Part shown: in pieces, positions 34,863 through 43,165 of the stretch | Layout: each line of letters starts with the position of its first letter | Position numbering within the stretch: the stretch's first letter is position 1 | Assembly: GCA_041447175.1 (NCBI GenBank) | Contig: CP166960.1 | Span: 1 to 64,000, forward strand | DNA: 64,000 nucleotides | Direction of reading: 5' to 3' | Origin: Candidatus Bathyarchaeia archaeon | GTDB taxonomy: Archaea; Thermoproteota; Bathyarchaeia; Bathyarchaeales; Bathycorpusculaceae | The notes under the pieces: model-generated | Databases searched by the model: none | Told to the model about the DNA's origin: nothing | Seen by the model: only the letters and a program-made list of their open reading frames with translations | Program-made: the position numbers and the translations under genes

Positions 34863-35791
34863 CTGCTCAATGCCTCGACCAGCGCTTTGACCTCTGCTAT
34901 CCACACCGAAATCATCTCAACGTTTTCTTCTTGTTTTTTGGAGATTTTCTTAAGCTCCTTGATCTGCTCGAGTTGATGCTCATAGAATACAGCCAACAGG
35001 TTCAGGGGTTTGATGAACTGCGAGGTGGCTAAGTGAAGTTCCAGTTTGTCGCCTAAACTGTTAATCGCTGTTGTCATTTCTTCCACAGACATTTCGGTGT
35101 TTTTTTTGAAGTCTTGGTAGACCCATTGCTTTTGTAACAGGTTCCGTTTCTTCCAGCCCTCTGATTGTTCCGTGAACGTTTTTGAAACCGCCTTGTATAA
35201 CTCAAGGACGCGGTCGTAGTCTACTGCTGTAGCCGATGAGTTGTTCGGTGTTGCAACTCTGGTGATTACTTCATTGCTGCATTTTATGGCTATGGGCGAA
35301 ACAGAGTAGCAAGCGCATGGCTTAAGTGGGGTGCCCAGAGCTGCCCAAAGGTTGCTCAAGTCCGCCAAGGAAAGCGGCTCCAACTGCATCGTAACCTTAG
35401 AATCAGGGTTGACTTGGTCAACAATGACTGGTGACTGGGCAAATGTCTGGATTACTTTTGCAAGTAATAGGTGGTCTGTTTCGGCTTTTCCCGTGCAAGG
35501 TGTTACGAGGTATCGAAGGCTTAAAAATTGTTGCACACACGACTGCCCTGAGGGACCGACTGTTGGGGGTCTGGCTTTGCCTGTTGGGTCTTCAGTGATG
35601 CTGCAGAGGAAAACGGATAGTTTCTTAGAATTGTCGCCTTCGCAGGTTTTGGGAGAACCTATTGATATCTGTTTTTCGCTGGTTATGATTGCCTGCGTTT
35701 GGGCATCATTTTTTAAACTGTTCCATATTAGCTGCGTCAAAGCTATGTCTATTTTTGATGTAAATGCGTCTTCCAAGGCTTGTACCCACAC
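34859..35791 (-). CDS. DUF4255/Pvc16-like protein (contractile injection system cap), orphan
   Basis: A 310-aa protein whose first 180 residues match the Pvc16 N-terminal pattern: SVFLCSITEDPTGKARPP, QFLSLRYLVTPCTGKAETDH, LEPLSLADLSNLWAALGTP and KPCACYSVSPIAIK. In Pvc/Afp particles this protein closes the tail tube and sheath. The remaining 130 residues are helical with a coiled coil (EQIKELKKISKKQEENVE). No sheath, tube, baseplate or ATPase gene is near, so this is a lone copy. The fold call is by pattern recognition only. Confidence 0.7.
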   Translation of the reverse strand: MWVQALEDAFTSKIDIALTQLIWNSLKNDAQTQAIITSEKQISIGSPKTCEGDNSKKLSVFLCSITEDPTGKARPPTVGPSGQSCVQQFLSLRYLVTPCTGKAETDHLLLAKVIQTFAQSPVIVDQVNPDSKVTMQLEPLSLADLSNLWAALGTPLKPCACYSVSPIAIKCSNEVITRVATPNNSSATAVDYDRVLELYKAVSKTFTEQSEGWKKRNLLQKQWVYQDFKKNTEMSVEEMTTAINSLGDKLELHLATSQFIKPLNLLAVFYEHQLEQIKELKKISKKQEENVEMISVWIAEVKALVEALSS

Positions 35792-35871
35792 TTAATTGCG
35801 GTATGCTCTTAAAAGAGTTTTAGTTTAAAACCCCTTTGCTGCCTGCTGGCGTACGTGTGCTGCTGTGCTTT

Positions 35872-37062
35872 TCATTGAAGTTCACATGGGGGTTTTTCAT
35901 GTATTATCTTTCCTGTCAGAAACGGAATCGCCAACGACATAATCAGCGTTGCCAGTATGACCAGTGAGAAGCCTGCCTCGTTAATTGTGCCTTCGCTCAA
36001 GGCAACTGTGGCAATTACAATTCCGATGGCGCCTCTTCCCCCCAAAATTCCACCTACCTGCTTGGGAACTATGTCCATTTTTGGCAGAAGGAACTTTTTC
36101 GACGCATAATAAGTTAAAGAAACACCCACACCCAACGCAATGGCCACAAGGACGGCTAAACCCACATAGTCAAAGTAACCTATACTTCCAAGCACGACCT
36201 CTATGCCTGCGAACCCGAAAAAGAGTGGTATGAAAAAGATTCTATTCATGGTGGATAATGTTTGGGCTAACCGGTCGTAGGCTTTTCGTCCTATCAAGCC
36301 GTCGTGGACAATTAACGCCGCAAAAAAAGAACCCAAAATGTAGCTTAAGCCTATATTCTGGAATATGACCGACACGGAAAGCGCTACAATGATTAGGAAA
36401 ACAAACGAGAAATCTTGCCGTTTGAAAAGTTTTGATGCACGCATCAGGAGCTGTCTGACTGCTTCTGGTCTTCGGTTTAAGGCGTAATCTAAGGATATGA
36501 ATGCGCCTGCAAAAATCAAAATCTCCAAAATTATCGTCAGGGTGCTCCTAAGCGGGCGAACCACACCTGCAAGAATTACAAAAGCCAGCACGTCGGAAAT
36601 CGTAACTGACGAAAGAATAATTTGTCCGGTAACAGTTCGAAGCAGATTGTACTCCAAAACAAGAACCGAAATTATCGAAATTGAAGGCACAGCAATTGCC
36701 AATGCAACAATAAAGTCTGCTGTAGTGCCGAAAGGAAAGAAAACCGTCGCGGCTAAAACCATGAATACGAGCGGCACCAAAAAACTCGTTATCGACAGCA
36801 GCGAGGCACCAAGGAATTTGCCCCGAACCATGTGAGTTCTCATTTCAAAGCCTATGTGGAAGATGATGAAGAACAAGGCGATGGAGGAGACGGCTTGTAT
36901 GGCGTCGTTGGTGGTCACCAACCCCAGCACGGAGGGACCAATTAGCATGCCTGCCAAGATTTCGCCTACCACGGAGGGAAGGCATATGCGTTCGAACAGT
37001 TCTCCAACAAAAAGGGCGGCCGCCAGAACAATCAGGACATCAGTTATGATGGTGTATGGCAA
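35872..37062 (-). CDS. Kef-type cation/proton antiporter (CPA2)
   Basis: A 396-aa membrane protein with 12 or so helices: LPSVVGEILAGMLIGPSVLG, FFIIFHIGFEM, SSVTISDVLAFVIL with the conserved Asp, and GGRGAIGIVIATVALS. The soluble regulatory domain (TrkA-N) of Kef proteins is absent. Role: Na+ or K+/H+ exchange for pH or ion balance. Confidence 0.85.
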   Translation of the reverse strand: MPYTIITDVLIVLAAALFVGELFERICLPSVVGEILAGMLIGPSVLGLVTTNDAIQAVSSIALFFIIFHIGFEMRTHMVRGKFLGASLLSITSFLVPLVFMVLAATVFFPFGTTADFIVALAIAVPSISIISVLVLEYNLLRTVTGQIILSSVTISDVLAFVILAGVVRPLRSTLTIILEILIFAGAFISLDYALNRRPEAVRQLLMRASKLFKRQDFSFVFLIIVALSVSVIFQNIGLSYILGSFFAALIVHDGLIGRKAYDRLAQTLSTMNRIFFIPLFFGFAGIEVVLGSIGYFDYVGLAVLVAIALGVGVSLTYYASKKFLLPKMDIVPKQVGGILGGRGAIGIVIATVALSEGTINEAGFSLVILATLIMSLAIPFLTGKIIHEKPPCELQ

Positions 37063-37233
37063 GTCTCCCCGCTCCGGATTTGATGAAAAAACTATTTATG
37101 TTCAGGCTAATAAGCATGAACTGTTTTTGGGGTTGCGCGTTTTTGGGGTGGTTACGTTATGTGCTGCTCAAAAGTGGCGGGGTGGCTAACAATGTTTTTA
37201 TTACTCTCAGTCATAGGTTTAGTGGCACTGGCT

Positions 37234-37306
37234 GCTGGGGTGGCCGAATGGTTCAGGCGGTAGCCTGCAGAGCTGCTCTATATGGGTTCAATTCCCATCC
37301 CCAGCT
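37234..37306 (+). tRNA. tRNA-Cys (GCA)
   Basis: A 73-nt cloverleaf: acceptor GCTGGGG with CCCCAGC, anticodon stem GTAGC/GCTGC around the loop CTGCAGA (anticodon GCA), T-arm ATGGG-TTCAATT-CCCAT, discriminator T. No intron; CCA is not encoded. Confidence 0.95.
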
Positions 37307-37538
37307 CTTTAGTATTCATCCCCAGCTTTTGGGAGAAACCATTTTCGTCATTTCTTCGCTTTGTGGGTGGTTTTTCGTTTGTCTTTTTCGCAGACATCAT
37401 CAAACTATGCCTATCACTGTTGTTTGCGATATATTTGGTTAACGTATAAATAACTGAAATATGCTTCACTTCAATTGACTGCACGGGCAAAAGTCCTGAG
37501 AATAAAGTGCAGTGCCATTATAAACATGGGGCGTTTAA

Positions 37539-38642
37539 ATGTCGGTAACTTCACCTGACGATATACTTGGCATAATAATGAACATTGTTTACATAGGCTT
37601 CTTTGCGGTGTTCTATTTCTTTTCAACAAAGATTCGAACCCTTCAGAGCACTTTTGCCCTCTCTAGATCATTAAAAAAACTAAGAGCTATGCGCGATAAG
37701 ACCAAAAATGAAATTATTTCAGCCATGTCCACGGAAAAAACCAACAAAGAATCAATCAACAAACGTGTTAACAATCTGATGGACCAGTTTATCATAAAAC
37801 CCTCCGATATAGACCCAGCAGGCGTAACCAAAAGGTATGAACATGTACTTGACGCCTCTGATAAAAGTGTCAAAACTGAAATAAAATCGATTGCGCCAAC
37901 AGCTAGTGAACAGCAAATACAAAATCTGCAAAACCTAATTGAAACTGGGCAAGCATTAAACAAAATGTACCGCGTAGTTCGAAACTACTATATCCTAGGC
38001 AAAAAGCAGGGTTCACAATACCAAATGGTTCAAATTGAAATGCAACTGCCCTCAATTATGGAAGAAGCCGAAGCATATGCTGCGTTTACCGATGCGTTTA
38101 GAGAGGGCAAACCAATCGGCGACGGAATAGGGCCATTGGCTACGTCAAAACTGATGGTTGAACAGGAAAAGTTTGAGGTAGCTCAAGAAGTTGTTGCAGC
38201 AAAAACAGCAATCGACAACAGGCAGGTTATTGTGGCGAAGGCTAAAGGTCCAGGCGGAACCGTTGGCAAGATAGGCGATGCAGTCCAGTATCTTATAGAA
38301 GCAAACGGCGGAAACATCTCCTTGATTATAATGGTTGATGCCGCTTTGAAACTTGAAGGCGAGGATTCTGGCAGCATCGCGGAGGGTGTCGGCGCTGCAA
38401 TTGGTGGTCCTGGAATTGACCAATACAAAATAGAAGAAATCGCGACTAAATACAAGGTTCCTGTTTACGCAATTGTCGTTAAAGAATCAATAAAAGAAGT
38501 ATTGGCGCCGATGACGTCCGCTATAACGAAAGCGGCTGACAATGTTGTCGACGTATTTAGGAGAGTCATACAGGAAAGAACCCAGAAAAACGATGTAGTG
38601 TTGATAATTGGTGTAGGCAACACTATGGGGATAGCACAGTAA
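37539..38642 (+). CDS. DUF1512 membrane-anchored archaeal protein
   Basis: A 367-aa protein. One N-terminal membrane helix (IVYIGFFAVFYFF) is followed by a helical domain (IRTLQSTFALSRSLKKLRAM) and a C-terminal Rossmann-like part with KGPGGTVGKIGDAVQYLI, GVGAAIGGPGIDQYKIEE and DVVLIIGVGNTMG. This matches the archaeal family DUF1512 as I know it. It is followed by a proteasome beta gene 23 bp on, suggesting a link to protein turnover at the membrane. A TATA-like TTATAAAC lies about 20 bp upstream of the ATG. Confidence 0.75.
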   Translation: MSVTSPDDILGIIMNIVYIGFFAVFYFFSTKIRTLQSTFALSRSLKKLRAMRDKTKNEIISAMSTEKTNKESINKRVNNLMDQFIIKPSDIDPAGVTKRYEHVLDASDKSVKTEIKSIAPTASEQQIQNLQNLIETGQALNKMYRVVRNYYILGKKQGSQYQMVQIEMQLPSIMEEAEAYAAFTDAFREGKPIGDGIGPLATSKLMVEQEKFEVAQEVVAAKTAIDNRQVIVAKAKGPGGTVGKIGDAVQYLIEANGGNISLIIMVDAALKLEGEDSGSIAEGVGAAIGGPGIDQYKIEEIATKYKVPVYAIVVKESIKEVLAPMTSAITKAADNVVDVFRRVIQERTQKNDVVLIIGVGNTMGIAQ

Positions 38643-38665
38643 CAAAATAGGAAAAGGGAAGAATC

Positions 38666-39319
38666 ATGTACCGATATGAACCATACGAACCACAAACACA
38701 TTTTCAGATGCAAGCTTCAGACCAGCAAATACCAATTTCTGGCGCCACAACAATCGGTGTAGTATGCCAAGACGGTGTCATCTTAGCCTCTGAAAAACGC
38801 GTTACCTACGGCAACTTTATCATGAGTAGCAGCGGCAAAAAAGTCTTCAAAATAACAGACAACATAGGCATAGCTTGCGCTGGATTGATTTCAGATATGC
38901 AATTCTTCGCTCGTCAGGTTGCGGCAGACTCCGCTATTTATGGTTTGGATGTTGGCAGAGAAATTAGTGTACGTGCAGCATCAAAACTTATGTCAAACAC
39001 CCTCTTTGACAAACACGCAACGCCCCTTCTCACCCAAACAATCGTTGCAGGCGTAGATGATGAAGGCCCATCTTTGTATGTTCTAGACCCAATAGGCTCG
39101 GTGTTACCTGACGACTACGCGGTTGTCGGTTCAGGCACTGAAATCGCAATCGCCGTCATAGAAGAAGGCTACCATAAAGACATAAAACTTGCCGAAGCAA
39201 AAGCCCTCCTGACTCGAGCAATCAAGTCCGCCGTAAGCAGAGATGCCATGAGCGGCAACGGTGTGGACTTCATGATAGTAACCAAGACAGGCATGACCGA
39301 AGAAACCACCCCCTTCTAA
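38666..39319 (+). CDS. psmB: Proteasome beta subunit, probably non-catalytic (Thr1 replaced by Ala)
   Basis: A 217-aa beta subunit of the 20S proteasome. The usual G|TTTVG processing site reads G|ATTIG here, so residue 1 of the mature frame is Ala (codon GCC). The register is supported without gaps by E17 (ASEKR), R19 and K33 (SSGKK), and D166/S169 are present in SRDAMSGNG. The prosegment is about 26 residues. Such a subunit could not form the nucleophile. Several TACK archaea have two beta subunits of which one is inactive; the active copy and the alpha subunit must be elsewhere. Confidence 0.9.
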   Translation: MYRYEPYEPQTHFQMQASDQQIPISGATTIGVVCQDGVILASEKRVTYGNFIMSSSGKKVFKITDNIGIACAGLISDMQFFARQVAADSAIYGLDVGREISVRAASKLMSNTLFDKHATPLLTQTIVAGVDDEGPSLYVLDPIGSVLPDDYAVVGSGTEIAIAVIEEGYHKDIKLAEAKALLTRAIKSAVSRDAMSGNGVDFMIVTKTGMTEETTPF

Positions 39320-39532
39320 AATTTTCTTTTCTTGATTTGTAACTACTTTTCCCCTCGAAAACAAAGGGCAATCTGCATTTGCCACAATCTGGCGTCAACT
39401 ACTTCCATGATGGACAGTTGCTACAGCAACTGCACACATATACGTATACGCTTACTCTGCCGCTGGGTATTATACGCATCTTTCTGTCTATGGCAGCTTA
39501 GCCAATAGCAATGGTTGGTTGAACTTAAAATT

Positions 39533-40258
39533 TTAAATAGTATATTTTGGTTCAGGGCGCTTAAAGTCTCTCTTTTTTCCAAAACGATATCCTGCTATGC
39601 CACCGATTATTGCTGGAACTGCAAGAAGAGTGATTGTTTCAAATGAGGTATTAACCATTTTTGCTATTGATGGACCGCCAAAGTGTAACGAAAGTATGCT
39701 AATTAAGAGGACGCCAAAGAAACTGACACATAAGCCTAACCAAACGCCTAAAGACACGTACATGATTTCGTTAAGAAGTACCCGAGTTTTCTTTGAAAGG
39801 ATCTCTCTTGTGATATGCTGAATCATATATGCTAAGCCGACACCGCTGAGGATTGAAATTATTCCTTGGTATACGCCAGTGAAATTTAAATTACCTAAAA
39901 AATATTCGATTGACACAATAATTGTGCTGATTGTAACAAAAACTGCTGCGCCGATCCAGAATTTTTTCCACCATTTTGGTTTTATTCCTAATTGTTGCCG
40001 ATTCTCCTCAGGAAAATCTGTTAATAGTTTTGAAACCAGTATTCCTTTCTCGGTGAGTGCGTATGCTCCATCGTCCTTTTTATACAGAAGGTCGGCAAGC
40101 GTCTTTAAGTGGTAATTTAGCTTTCCCGTGCTTGTAATTTTTAGTTCAGTCATCAACTCAGTGTATGTTAGGTTATTTTTTTCTTTCAGCAGTAGAATAA
40201 TCTTTTGTCGGGTTTTATCTTTGAGGATCTTGGGCAATGAAGCAAATGCGGTACTCAT
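39533..40258 (-). CDS. Membrane-bound winged-helix regulator
   Basis: A 241-aa protein. Residues 1-80 form an ArsR-like winged helix (TRQKIILLLKEKNNLTYTELM, GKLNYHLKTLADLLYK), then four membrane helices (GAAVFVTISTIIVSIEYFL, IISILSGVGLAYMI and others) and a basic C-terminus. Archaeal membrane-anchored transcription factors of this type are common; target and signal are unknown. The gene is monocistronic. Confidence 0.75.
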   Translation of the reverse strand: MSTAFASLPKILKDKTRQKIILLLKEKNNLTYTELMTELKITSTGKLNYHLKTLADLLYKKDDGAYALTEKGILVSKLLTDFPEENRQQLGIKPKWWKKFWIGAAVFVTISTIIVSIEYFLGNLNFTGVYQGIISILSGVGLAYMIQHITREILSKKTRVLLNEIMYVSLGVWLGLCVSFFGVLLISILSLHFGGPSIAKMVNTSFETITLLAVPAIIGGIAGYRFGKKRDFKRPEPKYTI

Positions 40259-40575
40259 AGCTTCACAATGCTGCGTTTAGTGATTTTAGGGTTTTTGACA
40301 AAAAACTTAGTCAAATAAAAAAGTGACTGCCTACCCTTCTCTATGTCTGTTTTATCATTTGGTGTATTGGGTGAGCTCCATATTGGAAGAATAGCTTATG
40401 GTTGAGTTCGATACAAGAAGCGCAGGGCACGAACGGGCTAACTCTCCCCTATCTCTTTTTTTTGACTTTTCCTTTTGTTTTGTAGCCTTTGTGGGTTGAA
40501 AGAAAATCTTGTTGACATTTTAGTCTAAGCGTTACGCTTAGAATCGTGACGGTTACACCCAAGCTGCCTGGCAGT
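40259..40575. other. Intergenic region without recognised genes
   Basis: About 317 bp between two leftward genes. It holds only a T-rich tract near 40450-40470 that may terminate the gene at 40576-40788, and no open frame with support. Confidence 0.5.
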
Positions 40576-40788
40576 TCACGCGTACCAGTCGGGATGGCGG
40601 CTTTGGCGGCACCAGTAGATGGTGTTGTTGTGACCGCATTTTTCGCATTTGTACTCAACCTTTACGCTTTGTTCACATTCTTTTTCGATTCTTGACGCTT
40701 TCCGGTGAAGGTCGTCGGGAGGGTAAATCTCAAAGGGTGTTCCGCAGTTAATACAGCAGTACTTTCTGGCTTTCAACACGGCATGCAT
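40576..40788 (-). CDS. Small double zinc-ribbon protein
   Basis: A 70-aa protein from the ATG at 40788: CCINCGTPFEIYPPDDLHRK and YKCEKCGHNNTIYW give two CxxC pairs, expected to bind one zinc. Proteins of this size may bind nucleic acid or act as adaptors. The start ATG at 40797 is an alternative. Confidence 0.6.
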   Translation of the reverse strand: MHAVLKARKYCCINCGTPFEIYPPDDLHRKASRIEKECEQSVKVEYKCEKCGHNNTIYWCRQSRHPDWYA

Positions 40789-40953
40789 ATCCTTCAAGAT
40801 CCTTCAATGTATCTAACGTTTTTAGCGTTATTATTCCTTGAGGAAAAACAATCTGTTTTCTCCAGTTTGAAGGGTTTGCATCTTTTTTCAGAGTATATTT
40901 ATTAACTGAAGCTGTCATGTTTTGGTAAACACATCGTTTACGGCTTGATGTAG

Positions 40954-41649
40954 ATGATTTACGTTGGTTTGGACGACACGGACATTTTGGGTTCTCGAGG
41001 CACTGGACGGTTAGCCAGAGACGTTGCTGCAGACCTTTCCCGCAGCTTCCCCGTTTTTGGGGTGACGCGGCATCAACTGCTGGTGCACCCCGACATCCCA
41101 TTCACGTCCCATAACAGCTGCGCCGTAATCCACGTAGAAGCATCCCAAACAGCGGCGGATGAGGTTTTTGAGGTTGCCAAAGCAGGGGTGCTTAAAGATT
41201 TTATTGTGGGCAGTGACCCTGGTTTGGCTGTAGCGGAGGGGTTGGTTTCGCCTGCTGTTGTGGCTTTTGGGCAAGACGCCAAAACCATGGTTGTTTCGCA
41301 GGAGCGTGCGTTGCAGGTTGCAAAAAGCTGCGGCGTACGGTTGGAGGGGTTAGGCGGCACCTGCGGCGGCGTAATTGGCGCTTTGGCAGGGGTTGGGTTG
41401 GCTTCGCTGGGTTGTGATGGGCGTTTTCTTTTGCGGGGCAAAAACCGTGAACTGCAGGGTACCCGTTCAGTTGCAGAGATTCTTGCGGCGGGCATCGACG
41501 AGGTTGTGACGTTACAGGGCAGCCTTCTCAAGGACGGGGATGGGCAAGTGCGTGTTTCCAAGAATGCAACACCCTCGTTTATCCGCGGTAAAGCAGTGTT
41601 GTTTGTTGAGTGGCATGATGGCGTGTTCGAGGCATTGAAGAGGGCTTAG
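40954..41649 (+). CDS. TiaS-like protein, short form
   Basis: A 231-aa protein. The N-terminus YVGLDDTDILGSRGTGRLAR is the DDTD motif of the kinase-like domain of TiaS, which conjugates agmatine to C34 of tRNA-Ile2, and FTSHNSCAVIHVE fits the next domain. TiaS is about 420 aa with an OB fold and zinc ribbon, both missing here. It is thus a paralogue, perhaps an ATP-dependent kinase with another substrate. The next gene starts with TTG one base after its stop. Confidence 0.65.
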   Translation: MIYVGLDDTDILGSRGTGRLARDVAADLSRSFPVFGVTRHQLLVHPDIPFTSHNSCAVIHVEASQTAADEVFEVAKAGVLKDFIVGSDPGLAVAEGLVSPAVVAFGQDAKTMVVSQERALQVAKSCGVRLEGLGGTCGGVIGALAGVGLASLGCDGRFLLRGKNRELQGTRSVAEILAAGIDEVVTLQGSLLKDGDGQVRVSKNATPSFIRGKAVLFVEWHDGVFEALKRA

Positions 41650-41650
41650 A

Positions 41651-42427
41651 TTGAAGTTTTGGTCAAAGTTGGTTGTGGCGTTTGCGGTTTTCGGGTTGCT
41701 TATTTTGGGGGTTTTTGCGGTGCAATGGGCTTACTTGAACCAAGATGTAGACATGGCTTCAGGTAACCATTGTTTGGATGAAACCTTTTGGGCTGACAGT
41801 TTTCTTTATGGTCCTCAAACTTGGGCGCCATATGCGTCAAAGATGCCTATCTTGCCCGGTAACAGTATTGAGGACGGTTCAGAATTCTATTTGATGTTTG
41901 TGGATTTGAACTGCACCAGCAACCTGAATTCAACGTTTCCCTGCGTACAAGTTGACTACACGTTTTCGGGGCTACACGGAACAGCAGCTTTCCACGTTTA
42001 CGGCTACATCCACGATAACAAAGGGATTTCTTGGACCAACCGTGTGGAGGGTAACGGGGCAAGCGGGTTTCTTGTAACTGGCTCTTCTGCAACGGAAACC
42101 AGCGTTCTGCCCAATGCACAGGTTCTGCCTGATTTCAACCACGTTTACGTGCAGGTTTCTAACCCTGAAGGCGCCTCGTTTGATGACTACGGCAACGACA
42201 CCTACTTCATGAAGTTTGAGAAATCTGGGGGCGGCCTAAATTCGCTGCACATAACCCCTGACTTCCGTGACCCCCAAGGGAACGTGACCCAGACCGATGC
42301 GGTTTCAGGAACTTTTTTTGTAGATTTCACGGGCAGCCGCGTGCAGGATGACTTCATTTTGCTGGTTGCTGTGAACGGAACAATCGGGGAGGATTTCGCG
42401 CTTCATCTGCGTTCCAGCGCGCCATAG
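41651..42427 (+). CDS. Secreted or membrane-anchored protein of unknown function
   Basis: A 258-aa protein with a TTG start directly behind the TiaS-like gene. An N-terminal helix (VVAFAVFGLLILGVFAVQWAYL) anchors or exports a beta-rich domain of 230 residues with many NxS/T sites (NCTSNLNST, NVTQT, NGT). No domain recognised. The following gene starts in the next base. Confidence 0.6.
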   Translation: MKFWSKLVVAFAVFGLLILGVFAVQWAYLNQDVDMASGNHCLDETFWADSFLYGPQTWAPYASKMPILPGNSIEDGSEFYLMFVDLNCTSNLNSTFPCVQVDYTFSGLHGTAAFHVYGYIHDNKGISWTNRVEGNGASGFLVTGSSATETSVLPNAQVLPDFNHVYVQVSNPEGASFDDYGNDTYFMKFEKSGGGLNSLHITPDFRDPQGNVTQTDAVSGTFFVDFTGSRVQDDFILLVAVNGTIGEDFALHLRSSAP

Positions 42428-42997
42428 GTGTTTGCCATGACAAAAAAACGTTATTTTTCGCTGTATGAGGTTTGTTTTCTGTCGCTGATGGCGGCTTTAG
42501 TGTATGTGCTTAAAACCTTCTTTAAAACGCCGATGAGTCTGCCCGGGCACAACGCGATTTTGTGGGTGATTCCGTTTATTGTCGGAATTGGGTTAACCAA
42601 AAAGTTTGGTGCAGGCACATACATCGGGGTCTTGTCGGGTATGCTTATTGGCTCCATCGGGATGGCGGATACAGGCATGCTCAAGATGTTTGAATACATC
42701 GCGATGGGCGCAACAATGGACGTGCTGGCGTTAGTTTTCAAGGGACATTTGGGGAACGTGTTTGTTGGGATTATTTTGGGGTCATTTGGCAGCTTTGACA
42801 AGTTGCTTGTCAACTGGGCCATCACCAGCGCCTTAAGCATGAACGCCAACGTTCTGCTGGCAGGTATCGGGATTGCGGGGGCTTCACACCTGATTTTTGG
42901 CGCTGCGGGCGGCTTAATTTCGGCAATTATCGTGAACAGGGTGCAGGTGCTGCATTTCCCAAACCAACAACCCACACAAAAACCCCCACAGAGATGA
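42428..42997 (+). CDS. Polytopic membrane protein, possibly an ECF S component
   Basis: A 189-aa protein with five or six membrane helices, GTG start at 42428 or ATG at 42437. YEVCFLSLMAALVYVLKTFF, SLPGHNAILWVIPFIVGIGL and GTYIGVLSGMLIGSIG have the look of an energy-coupling-factor S subunit. It is translationally coupled to the two genes before it. The substrate is unknown. Confidence 0.55.
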   Translation: MFAMTKKRYFSLYEVCFLSLMAALVYVLKTFFKTPMSLPGHNAILWVIPFIVGIGLTKKFGAGTYIGVLSGMLIGSIGMADTGMLKMFEYIAMGATMDVLALVFKGHLGNVFVGIILGSFGSFDKLLVNWAITSALSMNANVLLAGIGIAGASHLIFGAAGGLISAIIVNRVQVLHFPNQQPTQKPPQR

Positions 42998-43165
42998 TTA
43001 GGTAAGCAGTTTAGCTGTTGGGGCTAAATCGCGATTCTTGGCCTTCCTCTTTATGGGCGCCTTCGGTTTTCCTGACAACTGCAGCGCAGCGCCATTGCGA
43101 TTGTGCTCTTTGTCTGTAAACAACCCAACGCACACTGGCTAATCTGCTTTGTGCTCGACGTAATT

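Noticed and set aside
34859-37062. A contractile injection system operon around the DUF4255 gene
   Set aside because: Neighbours are a copper ATPase and a Kef antiporter, with no sheath, tube or baseplate proteins.
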